DNA of 64,000 nt, taken from Sialis fuliginosa (lineage: Eukaryota; Arthropoda; Insecta; Megaloptera; Sialidae). The DNA is taken from contig OY540822.1 in the NCBI GenBank assembly GCA_961205875.1, forward strand, positions 11,534,501 to 11,598,500, in the 5' to 3' direction. Below the pieces are notes generated by a model. The model made no database searches. It saw only the letters and a list, made by a program, of their open reading frames with translations, and was not told the origin of the DNA. Shown here piece by piece: positions 13,827 to 27,721 of this stretch; positions within the stretch are counted from its first letter, which is position 1; every line of letters begins with the position of its first letter. A program made the position numbers and the translations under genes.

Positions 13827-14076
13827 ATATGAGTACTCGATAAGCCGCGCAGAATTGTGTATATTCAACATACATAGCAAAATGATATTATTTCATTAAA
13901 TGAAGCTCAAAAAATTTCAATCGTGACTGATTATCAGTAGATATAGAAGAAAAATGAAAAATCGCTTTTTCGTCCTCCTGTAAAATTTTGTTTCAGGTAT
14001 AAAATCCCTGAACATTTTTATTTTTTCTTTAAAATAAAAATACACGTGTTTTATAATTGTTAATAATTAAATATAA

Positions 14077-14104
14077 CGCGAACGAAGCCGCGGTCAGGTC
14101 GCTA
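14077..14104 (+). mobile_element. Helitron-like 3' end
   Basis: GCGAACGAAGCCGCGGTCAG followed by GTCGCTAG resembles the 3' terminus of insect Helitrons, which carry a GC hairpin and end in CTAR. The 5' end (TC...) is not located, so the element's extent is unknown. Confidence 0.55.
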
Positions 14105-15288
14105 GCACATAATATAATCAAAGCTTATGTTTTTAAAGTTTAAAGGTCAAGTTAAATTAAAATTATTAATTATAAATTCGCACGTTCTTTTACATACGGC
14201 TTTTTTAAAAGTAATTCATCATTATCAAAATGGAATCATACATTATCCAAAATAATGTATATTTTATTTTGATTTTGAAACAATCATTAATGTAGAGAAA
14301 AATATCATAATGTTAAAATCGTGATATAACATCCATTTCTAATTGAATAAAATTGTTTTCTAATTATATATTCAAAAAATTTATATGTTTATGATGCACA
14401 TATGTACTTATTTTCTATATTTTATTTTCAATTCCATTCTAAATAATTTTGAAAGGTAATATTTAAAAATTTTGACGTTCACCGGTATTTAATAATTAAC
14501 ATACAAAACAATTAAAATCAAGTATCTTTGTATTCAAAACATACCAGACAATAATAATTATAAAGGCTCAAATTATATTTGCCGGGAATTATGTATTTAC
14601 AGTATTGTAACGAAATAAAAATCGTTTTGTAAAGAAATAATTAATAGGTAATTGTTTACGTATAAAGCAACATTAAATAAATTATATTTAAATATAATCA
14701 ATAGCGCACTTATATTTTTTACGAGATTTTCAATTATTTATCTATCTTGATTATTAAGTTCAATAATAATATCTGACACTTCCCCCCCATGGGTGCACCA
14801 CTGAATATAATAATTGCACACGTTTTAATAAACAAATTATAAAAATAATCCCAAACAAACATTTCATTATGGCAATGATTTTTTTATATGTAGATATTTT
14901 TAAAATTGAATATATTTTATACTAATTAACATAAACATGTGATTTTAAATATTTTTTTATGAATATGAATTCAGCGTATCTGAATTATATAAAATCAGTT
15001 GTAAAATCTAAAACATTATAAAAATAAAAAGTCTAATGTACATTTTTATGGTATTTTTAATCAATACGTTCATTTTGGTATATTTTAAAAAAAATTGTCT
15101 GTCTGTCTGTTTAGTACGACTTGATAAGAAAACTACTGAACTGATTTTAAGGAGATTTTGACTGTTAGTAAACCTTAGACTCTAGAATTAGTTTACATTA
15201 TAAGATTCGTATTAAGGAAAATTTATAAAAACTAATAGTAATATATAAAAATATTTGGCCAGGCATGAATTTAGAAAAATTTATTTAC

Positions 15289-15340
15289 ACGGTTAATTGG
15301 TTCCATGAAAACAACGAGTAAATAGAGCAATTTTTATTGT
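15289..15340. repeat. Short repeat shared with 28296-28345
   Basis: TTACACGGTTAATTGGTTCC and ATGAAAACAACGAGTAAATA match TTACACAGTTAATTAGTTCC and ATAAAAACAACGCATAAATA at 28296. Only about 50 bases are shared. The element type is unknown. Confidence 0.65.
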
Positions 15341-15495
15341 ATTCGCGAAAATGTTTTCAAATTATGAAAAAAAGTTAATAAAAATGTTAAAAAATTATAA
15401 TGATAATAATTAATGTAGATGTAATATAACTATGAGGACATATTGCCTGCCTTCTTAGAGTAATCAGTTGTATAGGTACTCACCAATATTTAAAT

Positions 15496-15525
15496 ACACG
15501 CGGGCGAAACCGCGGGGAAATTCGT
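15496..15525. mobile_element. Helitron-like or retroelement end (GCGGGCGAAACCGCGG)
   Basis: CGCGGGCGAAACCGCGGGGA is the same GC-rich motif as at 14077, isolated in AT-rich DNA. The upstream side (15095-15200) has a TGTCTGTCTGTTTAGTACG and AACTGATTTTAAG stretch usual in such repeats. Confidence 0.45.
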
Positions 15526-16531
15526 TTATAATAAAATGAAAACAGTTTACGAAACGTTGATTGCAATTACAACGATATTTAAAAAGTTTCTTTATAAGAA
15601 ACACATGTTCATAACAAACGAAAATTTCTTACAAAGAACGTAATTCAAGTATTCATAAATAACTGAAAATTATTTTCCTTAAGAGCAAATTTTTTCCAAC
15701 ATTTATAATGCGGCTTCGACACAAAAGAACCGTGTGAGAAATAGGCTCTTTCTCATTTTTGCCACTTGTTGGCACCCTTTTAAAGTTGACAACTAACCCC
15801 ATCTAACAGCCCACGAGGTTATTACATAACGAATTCAACGTTCACTCAAGTATACAGCCAGTTGGAGTGATGTAATTCATCTAACACAGCTGATCGTTAA
15901 GTTTTTGGACTCTACAAAAATAATTTTGCTTTGTATTCCCTAATTTTTTAATTTCATTACTGATTCGTATCAAATCAGGCTAATCAAGATATATAGGCCA
16001 ATGCATATCTCTTTAACTGATATTGTATTGTATTATATATACATTTTTACATCTAAAAAATTGGTTGCAATATCTGTAATTATTTTAGAAAGTATTCATA
16101 GCATTTAAAAAACTTTACATCGATCAAAAATAACGTTTTGAGGTTATATTGTATTTCTATATTTAAAAAATGCAAACTTACCGAATTTTATCTTGTTTAA
16201 AAATGTAAAGTAATAAAACAAAACTGAAGATCGACATTTAATCATTGTAATTTGCAAAAAATCATACATATGTATGTAATGAAATAAAACACCTACAAAG
16301 CTTATAATTATATTATGTACTTACTGTACATACGGGTATGCCAAACTGGCGCTGCTCACGGATATTTTCGAAACTAGCTTATCAAAGTTACATAGATTTA
16401 AAAAATTAAAGTGCAAATCCTATTTCTAGCTATCCAATTTAGTTGAGTATTTTATAGAGTTCTATTCTGATAATAGCTTAAGTTAATTTAAAATGATTGC
16501 TGTTGATTTATTACGTTTGTGACCAGTAGAG

Positions 16532-16620
16532 CAGTGGTTCTTAAACTAGGGTCCGAGAAACATGTTTGGCATAAATTAAAGTACTTTTAAATTACTATTT
16601 AGGGGGTCCTTGAAAAATAG
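16532..16620. mobile_element. hAT-type MITE fragment, same family as 55379
   Basis: CAGTGGTTCTTAAACTAGGG then TTTGGCATAAATTAAAGTAC and AGGGGGTCCTTGAAAAATA match the 55379 element. I cannot place a matching right end; the copy appears to be truncated near 16620. Confidence 0.75.
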
Positions 16621-17823
16621 TGGCCAATAAAAATAAAAATGGCCAAGATACGTTTACCGCAGTTTTTAAAAATGTAGTTATAAAAATGAGTGTTTTATTA
16701 CATGTTTTTTTGAGACTGTCGGTTTTCGGTTGCTTATTTTGTATCTGTTTTGGCTTGAGACCGAATTACGGTGCCCTTTTACATTACCATATACACATTT
16801 TTCACCATCTAGGGTTTCGTTCATTCAGACACACTTTGGAAAGTGAGCTCTCAAAATAAAAATAAAATCGCTTATTGAATATAATTTTTAAGATGTTTAT
16901 ACATCATTTGAATTGTCAAAAATTAATTAATACATTAGATGTAAGGTCTTAAAAGCCAAACAGTGTTTTATTAATATTAATTAATAAAAATGTTTAATTA
17001 CTACTTAAATTTATAATAAAAATAAATAATACTTGAAAACGACTCAAATTGTTGACCTTTCTGTAAGGACAGTGCACTTTAGCAGTTATTTTGTTTTGTA
17101 TATGTATAATAAACCTGTTATTTTTACTGTAACTAGATCACCCACATTTCTACCTACTATTGACTTTTCTATTCTATAATATACTCGTATGAAAATATAA
17201 TCTATAATATGGGCTGCCGACCCAACCTATTATTAAATTAGTTTTATTGTTGCAGGTCGTTAGGTGGGATGTTTTAAAACCAGTAAAGAGTGGGACTATG
17301 GCAATTTTTGTTTTTGTTTTTAATTAGTAATTATTATAAAATGCGATCTGGAACTTAACCGAACCTTTTATAAATATTGGCTTGAAAAATTTATTAATTG
17401 AATAATTCACCAATCATTAAATACAAATAAGTAATCTCAAAAAACATGAGAAAGTGAGAGATTTATTAATTATCTATAAATAAAAAATGAATAATGCAAA
17501 TATTGTACTTTCATACAAATTATATTGATATTTATGGATTTTTAATTGATATAACTACTATTATCAATTATATGCATGCTAATATTATAATAAATTAAAT
17601 TTATTAAAAAATCCAGTTTCTATGATTTTGCTCAACATATTTTTATAAAAAACAATGACACATATGTATGTATATATCTACGTGAAAAATCTAATTTGTC
17701 TTATGGTTATCCATGACCTTATAATTTTTGCAAAAAATCACTTCATTGTTTACGAAAAGCGAAAGTTACAGTAAGATTTTTGTTTTGTGAAATATATTAT
17801 ATAAAACACTTGCGCACACGCTT

Positions 17824-17844
17824 ACACACACACACACACACACA
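17824..17844. repeat. CA microsatellite
   Basis: About 10 CA units, the only CA tract of note in the window. Confidence 0.95.
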
Positions 17845-18943
17845 TCTAATTTACATATATATAGAGCCTAAAGGTATTAAGAATGTATTACGTTAAGAAA
17901 AATTTATACGCCTACAAAAATCGGAACTAAGCATTAAGTATATATTGTACCTATGTATATACGATTATGTACACGAAATTGCGATATATATTCATTAAAT
18001 TTGATTTATTTAGAGTATTTTTTAACTCATATCAGCATATTTTTTGAAATTTTCATATCCTAATAATTTCATCTTTTAAATAACACAGCCATACAAGAAA
18101 AGATACATACGTTTTCGCTGAATTCGAATTTGTGTGCTATTTTGACCTCAAATTCGAATTCAGTGCCTAAAAATACATATAAATACAAATGGTCTCCGAA
18201 AAAGTTCTTAATCTTTTTCGTGTGGCTGTATTATTCATAAAATTATAACTTACTAAATAAAAGGACGTATTAGGTTTTAATTTGCAATGTTTAAAAAAAG
18301 TATTTTATATTTTGTTCTATTATTATTATTTTGATATAAATTTTTGTTACAATAAGAAAAAAATAATTATTTTAGTTGTTCTGATACTTTTTAAACTACA
18401 TATAACATATTTATTTCGGTACGCCAATGCATGCGTTGCATTGCACATTTTTAATATGCTTTTTCGCCAAAAACACACCTACAAATAACGGAATTAGATC
18501 AAGTTACAGTCTGAATAACCCGTTAGCTATAAACATAGCAGATATATATCTACATACATAAAAATGGTTAAGAAATCGCATAGGTGGTGCATATTGGAAA
18601 TATATATAATAAATTAATAATTTGTTGCAAGTAAAATGCTATAATAAGTTGCCCTTGGTCCAAAATCAATTTACTTTTAAGATAATAATAGTAAGTATAA
18701 TATTATCCGACCTTGGTTAATTTTCAGAAGCATGGCTATATAATTAAAAACCATGGTATTTGAAAGTTTCTATAGGCAATGTAGTTTATGGGAAATATTT
18801 AAATATCCGTAACTAACTGTTCAAACATAATATATCACAGTTTTTTTCATTATTTATTTATTAAAGTGCTATGTTTACTTTGAAAAAAACTCTTGTTTTT
18901 ATTTTATTCGTGATGTATCAATTAATAATTTTTTTTTGATTTA

Positions 18944-18951
<8 letters not shown>

Positions 18952-19010
<59 letters not shown>
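18952..19010. repeat. Long TA microsatellite
   Basis: About 29 uninterrupted TA units, the longest simple repeat in the window and the one most likely to vary in length. Confidence 0.96.
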
Positions 19011-19016
<6 letters not shown>

Positions 19017-19128
19017 GCATAGTAAAATAATTAAATGTATAAACGACAGAAAACGATATGAAATATTAATGCCTTTCAGGTATTATAAATGAAACTGGTG
19101 CGGGTATTAAATTTAAGAGTGTAAATAT

Positions 19129-19371
19129 AAATTAGCTTCCAGCTAATACTATCTGCTAGGTGATATTTTAAAGCAGTGGTAATAAATGTATAGTAATGTA
19201 AATGCTATACATTTTATGAGGTACACTTGGCAGCCCTTATTTTAAGTCGCTGATTGTACTTATCGTACATGCGTCAAGGTTATGATATGTACGATTTCGT
19301 TGGCTACATCTGTGAGTGTGTTATCATTTATATTTAATACTTAGCAGATAGCGTTAGCCGGAAGCTAATTT
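19129..19371. mobile_element. MITE with AAATTAGCTTCC ends
   Basis: Left AAATTAGCTTCCAGCTAATA followed by CTATCTGCTA; right TAGCAGATAGCGTTAGCCGG followed by AAGCTAATTT. The inverted ends are about 30 bases with few differences. A second, partial copy lies around 32100-32245 (TCGCTGATTTTTTACTT, GTCATTTATATTTAATACCT, GCAGATAACGTTAGATTAGC). Confidence 0.8.
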
Positions 19372-20112
19372 GCATTTGCATTCAAGCAAATTCTTTATCT
19401 AAAAGCAATGGTGATAAATGTACAGCAATTAGAATAGCAATTACCACATCGCAGAAAGCGTTTGGTCTAGACCAGTATAAGGTTTTTTCGGCGAACCCCT
19501 TCCCACAAAAATATAGTTTTACAAAATAGAGACAATTAAATTTTTATTTTGATTTTAATTTGATGACCACTGGTCTAGACTAAACACTATATGAAATTAC
19601 CATATATTTTGAAACACAATATACTTTATTCTTTTATTTTGATTTTTGCAATTTAATTAAATCATTTCATTATTGACAGACATTTTCATCCGGATTATAC
19701 TTTAATCAAATAAAAGCGTTTTGTGTGGCTTTATCTAAAATATACAGCTCGTCTATGTGGAGCGGTGAGGAGGAGAGGAGGGGGGGGGGTCGACCGCTAA
19801 TATCACTACAATTCAGTTCATGTATTAATTATATTAGTAGCTGCATTTGATAAATACTCGATTGTTCGTTCAATTCTATTATTGAAATTAAATTGTTATT
19901 GACATTGATAAATTTGCATGTTCTGAATGCAACTGGTTGCTATAATTGAAAATTTCAATGGAATCGACAGACTGTTTCAATTTAATCTTAAATGTCTGGA
20001 TTTGCATCATAGAGTATGGACCAGAGTCGGTTATATCAAGTCTGGCGCCCTGGGTGGGATTTATTTTTCCACTCTCTCTTCCCCTAAAAAAATGTTCAAA
20101 AATGTCAATTAA

Positions 20113-20293
20113 AATTGATAAATTAACAAATAAGTTGAATAGTTAATATCTCAGCTTGGCGCGATCCTACAACTTTTTTTTAAATATAGCTTATATTATT
20201 AACTTTAAGACTATCAAATACCCTCTTCCCCTATTATTAACAAATTACAATTGATAAATTAACAAATAAGTTGAATAGTTACTATCTCAGCTT
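20113..20293. repeat. Local direct duplication
   Basis: ATTGATAAATTAACAAATAA followed by GTTGAATAGTTA.TATCTCAGCTTG occurs at about 20113-20157 and again at 20248-20293, about 135 bases apart. Both copies run into GC-rich decayed repeat sequence (TGGCGCC). Confidence 0.82.
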
Positions 20294-20389
20294 GAACCAA
20301 AAAAGTCACTTATGCGCCATTGTGCACCGCCCCACCTGGCCTGGCGCCCCAGGCGGTCGCCCTGGTTCGGTTAGTGTTACCCGGGGATA

Positions 20390-20525
20390 TAAATTTTATC
20401 GAAATCTTCCTCGTGAAACAATATCGATTAGTGAAAACCGGAATAAAATCCGTTCAGTAGTTACTACTTTAATCGTGCACAGACAGACAGACGCGGCGAG
20501 GGACTTTGTTTTATATACGATGTAT
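20390..20525 (+). mobile_element. 3' remnant of a non-LTR-type repeat
   Basis: AAAACCGGAATAAAATCCGT, TCAGTAGTTACTAC, CACAGACAGACAGACGCGGC and GAGGGACTTTGTTTTATA form the conserved tail of a common arthropod non-LTR/SINE type. The plus-strand ORF at 20271-20534 is a read-through of it and not a gene. Confidence 0.6.
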
Positions 20526-20748
20526 ACGTGTTAAATTTTTGATTTTCTATTTAATTGGCCGAATAAATCTTAAAATATTAATACACAAATTAATATACAT
20601 ATATTCAAAATGTATATGTATTTACCTCAATAAATTTTTTTTCAGTAGAATTTTTGCATAGATTTTCAATTTACTTTAAATAATATTTTAATGGTATAAT
20701 ATACGCATTACAAAAAATGAAAAAAGTATAATGTTATTTAATACTAAC

Positions 20749-20966
20749 TTTTTTATTAAAATTTGTATTTGTATAAACAGAAAAAAAATTGCATTATTTA
20801 ATTAAATGTATTTTATAAACCTTTAATTGAATGCAACTCTCGACTACTATACAGTTTTTTTAATTAAAATTTGTATTTTTATGAACATCAAATACATAAA
20901 AAAATATCCATTAGTTAATTAAATTTATTTTATAAACTTTTAAATTAATGCAACTATCGACTACTG
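20749..20966. repeat. Two-unit tandem repeat of about 105 bases
   Basis: ATTAAAATTTGTATTT, AATTAAATKTATTTTATAAAC, ATGCAACT.TCGACTACT occur twice in the same order, at 20749-20851 and 20853-20966, with moderate divergence. Confidence 0.8.
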
Positions 20967-21249
20967 CAGTGTAACAATAAAATACGTGGGTACATTATTA
21001 TTTGTGTTAACTGTTGACCATATTCCAGTTTTCATGCGTAAACAAATTCTATAGAAAGTGAAAACAGATACCTTGTCGTTACTTGACCCTCTATAAAGTT
21101 GACATAACTTGTACCTGATTTTTTAAGTGGGCAAGTTTGTAATAAAAATAAGAACAAAACCTTTTTTAATTTGATACAACTTTATTTTTGTGTCAGAGAT
21201 ATTTTTTTTTGAATTAATATGTTTGTGCTTATAATATAATACACTATAG

Positions 21250-21280
21250 TAGCCCGCTCGCGGCTTCGTCCGTGTTGTTT
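21250..21280 (-). mobile_element. Helitron-like end, minus strand
   Basis: AGCCCGCTCGCGGCTTCGTC is the complement form of the CGAAGCCGCG motif seen at 14077. It lies about 75 bases before truncated MITE copy 6. Confidence 0.45.
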
Positions 21281-21353
21281 TTTATTTTTATCAACATTTA
21301 AAGTATTGTACTTCTTTATTATTATATATTATTAAATATAGTTTATTTAATTT

Positions 21354-21599
21354 TTCTCCAATAATGGATAAAATAAAACCAGTAATAGGCACCCAGTGAG
21401 CAGATGTTATGGTAATATAATAATTTATAAATATATTACACTAACAATTAGTTTAAATGTTAACTATTTTGATACCCATTGGCCAATTGTCATCAAATTA
21501 AGCTGTTTTACAGTTAAGTGTCTAATATTTCTAATTTAGTACATTTAATTAAACAAGAGTTGAACATTGGGGTGTTGGCCAAGACTGGTGCCACTTCCT
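21354..21599. mobile_element. Main-family MITE, copy 6 (orientation B, half copy)
   Basis: Only the right half remains, from CTCCAATAATGGATAAAATA to GGCCAAGACTGGTGCCACTT. It begins close to a Helitron-like CGCGGCTTCG end at 21251, so the missing half may have been displaced by that insertion. Confidence 0.78.
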
Positions 21600-22215
21600 T
21601 AATTATTTAAATAAAAATCAATCATCCATTTAAAATGAAAATAATTTAGACTATAATATAAAATGTGTGTCGTTTATGTTTGCAGAATTTTATGTCGAGA
21701 CTTTTTTTTATACACTCGGAATATAAAATTATCAAATAAAAAAACATGAATCGAGAAGATTGTGTATACATATTTAGTAAAAAAACAATTATTCCAATAT
21801 ATGCAAAACACTTCTAGCAAGAATATATTTTAAAACGTCCAACAAAATTAAAATAATAGCAGCAAATTCTCTTACTTATTATATATTGTTTATTCACATT
21901 TTTTTCCACTTTAAAATTAAAATATTCAGCGTCATATTTTCCAATAAATTTAAAAAGACTACATAATGTCTGTTCATGGTTAAAACATTTTATATAGATG
22001 ATTTTTTTTTAAATAAAGAAAATAAATTCTTAACACTTGAAAGTATCAGGTAAAAATGTTAATAAAGAACATGTTATACGTTTATAATAAAACGAAGATG
22101 AACTTGAACTATAAATATGTACATATAGACATTCATGAAGGTTTTATACACTTCAAAAAGAAGAATACAGTCTTGATTGCAAATAAAGTTATTTATTTCA
22201 TCAGATTTCTCTTTT

Positions 22216-22645
22216 TGCTTCCTCGCCATATCGAAGATACGAGAAGCTTTGTGATAACTCATAAATTAATGAAACTTGGTTGGTTGGGTCTGGCTTGAAG
22301 TCGATCCTATTTTAAAATCATCAAAATTGTGTGTAAGGGGGAAGGGTGACATCCCAAAAAATGTTTTTTCAAGATATCTCAAAAATGTTACATGTTACGT
22401 GAAAATTTTATAGAATCTTTTTTGTAGAGCATTCAATTTCCTATAATAAAGTTCACCACAACGTTTGTTGTAAAATAGTCCCTCACAAAGATTTATCTCA
22501 ATTTGCTTTAAAAATCGTCGTTTTTTTTTTTAAATGGTTAACCAATGGCAGGCAGTTCATTTGAATACTATCGGTTTTTATTAAAATTGTTCGATAATTA
22601 ATTAGCTTTGGTAGCATTGTGCATTTACTTGGCAGATGTTTTTTA
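22216..22645 (+). repeat. Interspersed repeat B, copy 2
   Basis: It begins GCTTCCTCGCCATATCGAAG, identical to copy 1 over the first 40 or so bases, then GGGTCTGGCTTGAAG, AAGATATCTCAAAAATGT and GCATTTACTTGGCAGATG. The middle is shorter than in copies 1 and 3. Confidence 0.8.
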
Positions 22646-25460
22646 TCATATAACCACTATACTTATTCGATATTAAAAGAAATAATTATTTTGTAAAAAT
22701 TAAAACAGAACCCAACAACTTTCGGCACGCGTGCCAAAAGATATCATATAAATAAGTACCAATGTATCTTACTAATATGTAAATAAGTTTTTATCTCAAT
22801 TTATTTCCAATGTTAATAAATACCATACATAAACTGACCTTATATAACATTTTTAACATACTCCCAATACTTGAAGTATGCCCCCTTTCATATCAGCGTA
22901 GTGAAAGAAATCCCATTCTTATGTAACACATTATAACTTTCACGGTACGACACATTATAAGTGACAGTAATTTACTAGCGTTATTGCTCGATATAACATT
23001 GCTTCAGGCATACAGTTTGAGCAAATATTTCAGCCAGTAACTCATAATGTCTGAATTACTAATTCTAGCTGACAATTAATGGCAGTAATAATAATGATCG
23101 TTAAATTTTATTTCAATTTAAATCATACAGCAACCATTAAAAACCTAGAGGTTAAATATATAAAATTATATATCCATTTACTAAATTGTTTACTGTATTT
23201 AATAGACATTTCACGGCGATATAGATATCATAATTATTTTTACTAATATGTTTGTAGACTTATTTTTATCAGAAACTAGATATTTTATTATTATTAAAAA
23301 TCAGGGTAGTCATTTTCAAAATTCTACACAAAAAAACATGAACAAAATTCAAAGATTCGTATATTTGAACCCGAAAAAACCCGTATTTTTCATTGACCCG
23401 AACCCGAAACAAACTGAATTCGAACCTTTTCATGGATAACCGGTAACCATATATTTTTAAAAGGTTCAATAAATTAATTTTAATATTTTTCTCCAATGTT
23501 TTATAAAAGATTATAAACTGGTAATCTGTTTGAATTTTATCAAGTCCACTATAAAATATTACATATTTTTTATTTTCTTTTTTAATTCTACAACTGAATT
23601 AACATTTCAGATTTAAATCTTAAAAATGTAATTTTTTCTTTTTAGATTTTTCTCACTTATACTTTCAGATACATGGGCAAAATATTTTTACCATTTTTTA
23701 TGTAGTTAAAAGGCTTGTTACACATTTCTAAGTACCCCTTATTTTATATTACTTTGCCTTGAACTATTGTTTATATTTTGTAATAGATAAAGTTATTTTG
23801 TTTTATGAATAATTCATATAAATATAATTTAATGATAAATAAAACATTATTTTTTAGTAAACAATATTAAGCCAATGTTCGGAGAATCATAAAGCCCCAA
23901 GTATATGTATATGATTATTTGTTTGTGATTTAAAATGATGACAAAACAATAAGAATTGATGGAGAAAAATAATCTCAGACAATTAAAAGAATTCGGGAAT
24001 TAAAAAAGCAATTTAATTATAAAATATAAATAAATTTCAATATATAAAATTTAGTGAAAAAGTTAAATAATTTTATCATGATGTATTAATTAATTAAGTA
24101 TTAAAAACAAATTCTTATTGTATGAAATATTACAATAGTAGGTATTATTAATAATTATTTACTTTTTAGCTCGATAAAAGATTAAATCGAGTACTCCAGG
24201 TTCTTTTGTTTTGCTTGTAATTTTTGTTTACATTTTAAAGTCATTACTGCGAATGGTGGAAATGAGTAAATATCATTAGCAACTCTGAGTTCAAAGTTTT
24301 ACTGAATAATCCTATTCTGACCTAACAAAACTAGAAAAACGCATTAAATAGATCCCCCTTTTTTAATGAAAAGACAATTTAATAGTGTTGTGTCAGATTT
24401 TTTTATTATAATAACATTTTAAATTATTATTATTCGATTGGAAAAACGAAAAAATAATATGAATTAAAGTGGGCGCTGATTTAAAATTTTTTTTTTATTG
24501 TTTCTGTATTTTTTTGAGATTTAAAATTGGGTTGCGATATTCCGGAAAAAAATGTTGAATCGGTAACAGAAGACACGTTTTGTGATTTCTCTGTGTGGGG
24601 ATTTGTGAAAAACAAATTTTATGAGATATGGAGTTATGAATACTTCAAGCGATTTTTGCAATCAACTAATTATTATTAATTTTACAGCCGACTATAAAAA
24701 TTATATTTTTTCATAATATTAGGTCTAATTTAACAACATTGTAAAGAGGAATTGATTTGGAATTTGATTCCGTAAAAAATACAGGGTGTTGTGTTTAAAA
24801 AAAAAACAAAATAATGTATTATTGCTTGCGCCATAATTTAAATATTTTATGACAATGAAAAGTCATATCATATTTATATCGAAAAATTACAGAAGGTTCT
24901 AAAACATATTTGATAACTTCGATCTGAAAAGTTCCCAAGATATGATTCATTTTTATTTTTAACGGCTCAATCGATTTTTTCAAAAATATCTGGTGTACTC
25001 AAAAACTTTCGGTGGGTATATAATTGTACATGAAAGGGAGGGGGGGCTTCTTAAATAACAATTTCAGTATACGGTTTGTTTATGTTCACTTTCCATTAAA
25101 CAATTTAAATGCAACAAACGTATGTTCTATACCCATTGCGTGAAATCTACTTTTCTTAAGTTACTTTCTAGCTATCAATAATGTAAATTAGTTGAACCAT
25201 ACTCCAAATACTGTTGGAATTGTATTAATGAAGTCCCCCTCCTTTCAGTTTTCCCCTACACAATACTCAAAAGTTTCAAATGTTACAAATTTTGTTGCTA
25301 TTTTTGATGGGTATGTTAAGTTTACATCATTAGGTCGATTCTCTGAATATTAAATAGATTTTTATTCATAGCAATTTGGCCCAGTTTTATAAACGAAATT
25401 TTGATTCAAGACATTTTTTTAACGTACAAATTAAACATTTTGTTTGTTTTTATTTCCATG

Positions 25461-26130
25461 TTCTGAAAGAAATGGAAGTATTGTAATACCGTCGAAAAAT
25501 CGTGTCCGAAATAAGAGCAGATTCTGATTTTACTACCTACAAAATGTAAAGAAAAGTTAATTTCCGCATGGCGGCTGTGCGCGTGTCTGTGTGTCTGGAT
25601 GTAGAATTTTGTTTCGTTCAGAATAACTACTGTAAAAATGCGCCGATTTGAATTATTTTCGGAGAAAATGTTTGTTTCAGTGAGTACTCCAGATTTATTG
25701 ATTTTGGTTCTAATCGGTTAGGGGTTTTAGAAATATTTGAAATTTTGTACCTATTATCATCTAAAAAGTGAACGTTGCGAGTATTATCTCACTAATTTTG
25801 ATAAGACTTGGTACATTTGTTGTTCAATTGAACCCAAGGGACTTTTTTGTACGTGGCTAAACAGTTATTGAAGGGGTGAAAACCACAAAATTTTAATTTT
25901 AATACTATTAATACGTCACTAATTTATGTTACAATGCAAACTAAAATGCAACTAAATTAAAATTGTCAAATTAGTTATTCTACGAATGTGTATTATGTTT
26001 TTGATATAGAAAACTAATATTTATAATACAAAGGTGAGTTTTATTTCTGACAAATCCCATTGAAATTTCTCATATATTAAAAATTATTTAAAAAGATAGA
26101 AAGAACATGGATATCATGTTTGATTCTCCA
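25461..26130 (+). repeat. Interspersed repeat C, longest copy
   Basis: It starts TTCTGAAAGAAATGGAAGTA and TAATACCGTCGAAAAATCGT, includes GTGCGCGTGTCTGTGTGTCT, then TTGAAGGGGTGAAAACCAC, TACGTCACTAATTTATGTT and TTAGTTATTCTACGAATGTG. Parts recur at 45317-45610 and 46581-46860 and, inverted, near 62440-62500. No coding frame. The class is not determined. Confidence 0.78.
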
Positions 26131-27500
26131 TTCCGATATTTTATTTTAAAATTGTATGTTATCTAGTTTTGCTTTTGGTTCTTTGTTTCGAATAATGAAA
26201 CTGTTACATTTTCGATGAAAATATTCTTTTGTCGATTTAAATTTAATTGATTTTTGGAAAAGCTGGGTAACAAGGATGCTTGTTTCTTAATTCCATAAAG
26301 ATCTAATTAGTTTGAAATATTTAAACTTGAAAAGCTTTCGACGATACATTTCCTAAAAATCAAATATTAAAGTGACTTTTGTCTTTATGTCTGCGATTTA
26401 TCGTACAACAAAAAAAACCCCAGAGTTCAAAGGTTCTATTCAAAGAAATATGTAAGTATATATACGTGCCATTTCTGCGAACGTATTTAATATGTATTTA
26501 TAATTGTACTTGACGAGAAATTAATTCAAATTTCACTACATTCATTATTTATTTATTTAAAACATCTTTTACTGGATTGTTTGATACAATGTTAACTGTA
26601 GCATAACGAAAAACGCAGTCAATAGAGTTGAACTGTAAAATTATTGTATCATTTAAATCACCAAGTGTACTGTTGTCTTGCTTGTAATAGAAGAGAAGAA
26701 GAAAAAGAATAACAAACATAACATTAATTTTCCATTCACATATTTATGTTCTATTGTACTTTAATTGTTCATTTACTTCGTTAAATACTAACATTTTTAT
26801 TTGTATTTATTTTAACTATTTCTTTTTTGTTATTGCATTTCATTATAGTACAAGTTCGTTCTGTTGAACTAATAGAGAAAGTTATACATAGATTATAGAA
26901 AAATGCACTTTTTTTAGTATTATTTGATTTTTAATTAATATTTCATATTTTGCTGAGTTCTACCCTAAACAAATAATTATATAATAAAATAATCTGTTTC
27001 TAGTTTAAGAAATAAATATTTATTTTAAAATCAATCTAATTAATTCACGGAAAAAGTCAAACTATTAATCTAGATCCAAATTATTCAAAATTTCATCAGT
27101 CAGTTCGAAAGTTATTCAATAAAATGAATTAATAGTATTTTAAAGAAAACGGAAATACAAAATCAACAAGTTAACATACATATACTCAATTAAATCAAAC
27201 TAACAATATACATATGTATCTATAACACAAGTCAGTGGCGGGTTGTACATAATTAAAAAGGGGTATTCTTAAATTTTGATAATTCAAATTGTTATACCAG
27301 TAAAATTAGGAAATATTTATTAAACTAATTGACAAAAATTAGAAGTAAATGTAAAATCATTTTTTGATATCGCACGGGAGTTAATATTTCACTTCCTGTC
27401 ACATATGGAGGGTTGTAATTCTTGTTTTAACTGATCAGGCAAACGTTGTTCTGCCCAAAAATAATTTGTTTAAAAAATCAGACCATTTTCGTAAACACCA

Positions 27501-27721
27501 GCATATGGTGTGAATATGGATTCGATACGTCCAGTGGTTAAGGCCTGATCTCACATAAAAAACAACGTTTTTTTATATTTTCATATGTAAAAAATACAAT
27601 TTTTCGAAATATTTCGAACCCAGCGCCACCTATTGGATTAAAAAAATCTATAAACTTATCGAACATATGGTGTGAATATGGCTTCGATACGTATCGTGGT
27701 TTAGGCCTGATAAGATCACAT
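27501..27721. repeat. Direct repeat pair (CATATGGTGTGAATATGG)
   Basis: CATATGGTGTGAATATGGAT and TTCGATACGT, then GTGGTTAAGGCCTGAT, at 27501-27556; the same order recurs at 27662-27721. The spacing is about 160 bases. The minus-strand ORF across it (27648-27998) has no supporting feature. Confidence 0.78.

Larger units (their letters stand above)
10291..22215. other. No gene; AT-rich DNA with repeats
   Basis: Besides the listed elements I see no exon. A stretch near 12000-12130 is rich in TTAATAATTAACAA-type runs. The ORFs at 11012-11200, 16620-16859 and 18282-18488 have AT-driven composition and no splice or codon support. Confidence 0.55.

Noticed and set aside
20271-20534. 87-residue ORF with a GC-richer start
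   Set aside because: It reads through a decayed repeat and ends in the tail of a non-LTR-type element with the ACAGACAGACAGACG motif.
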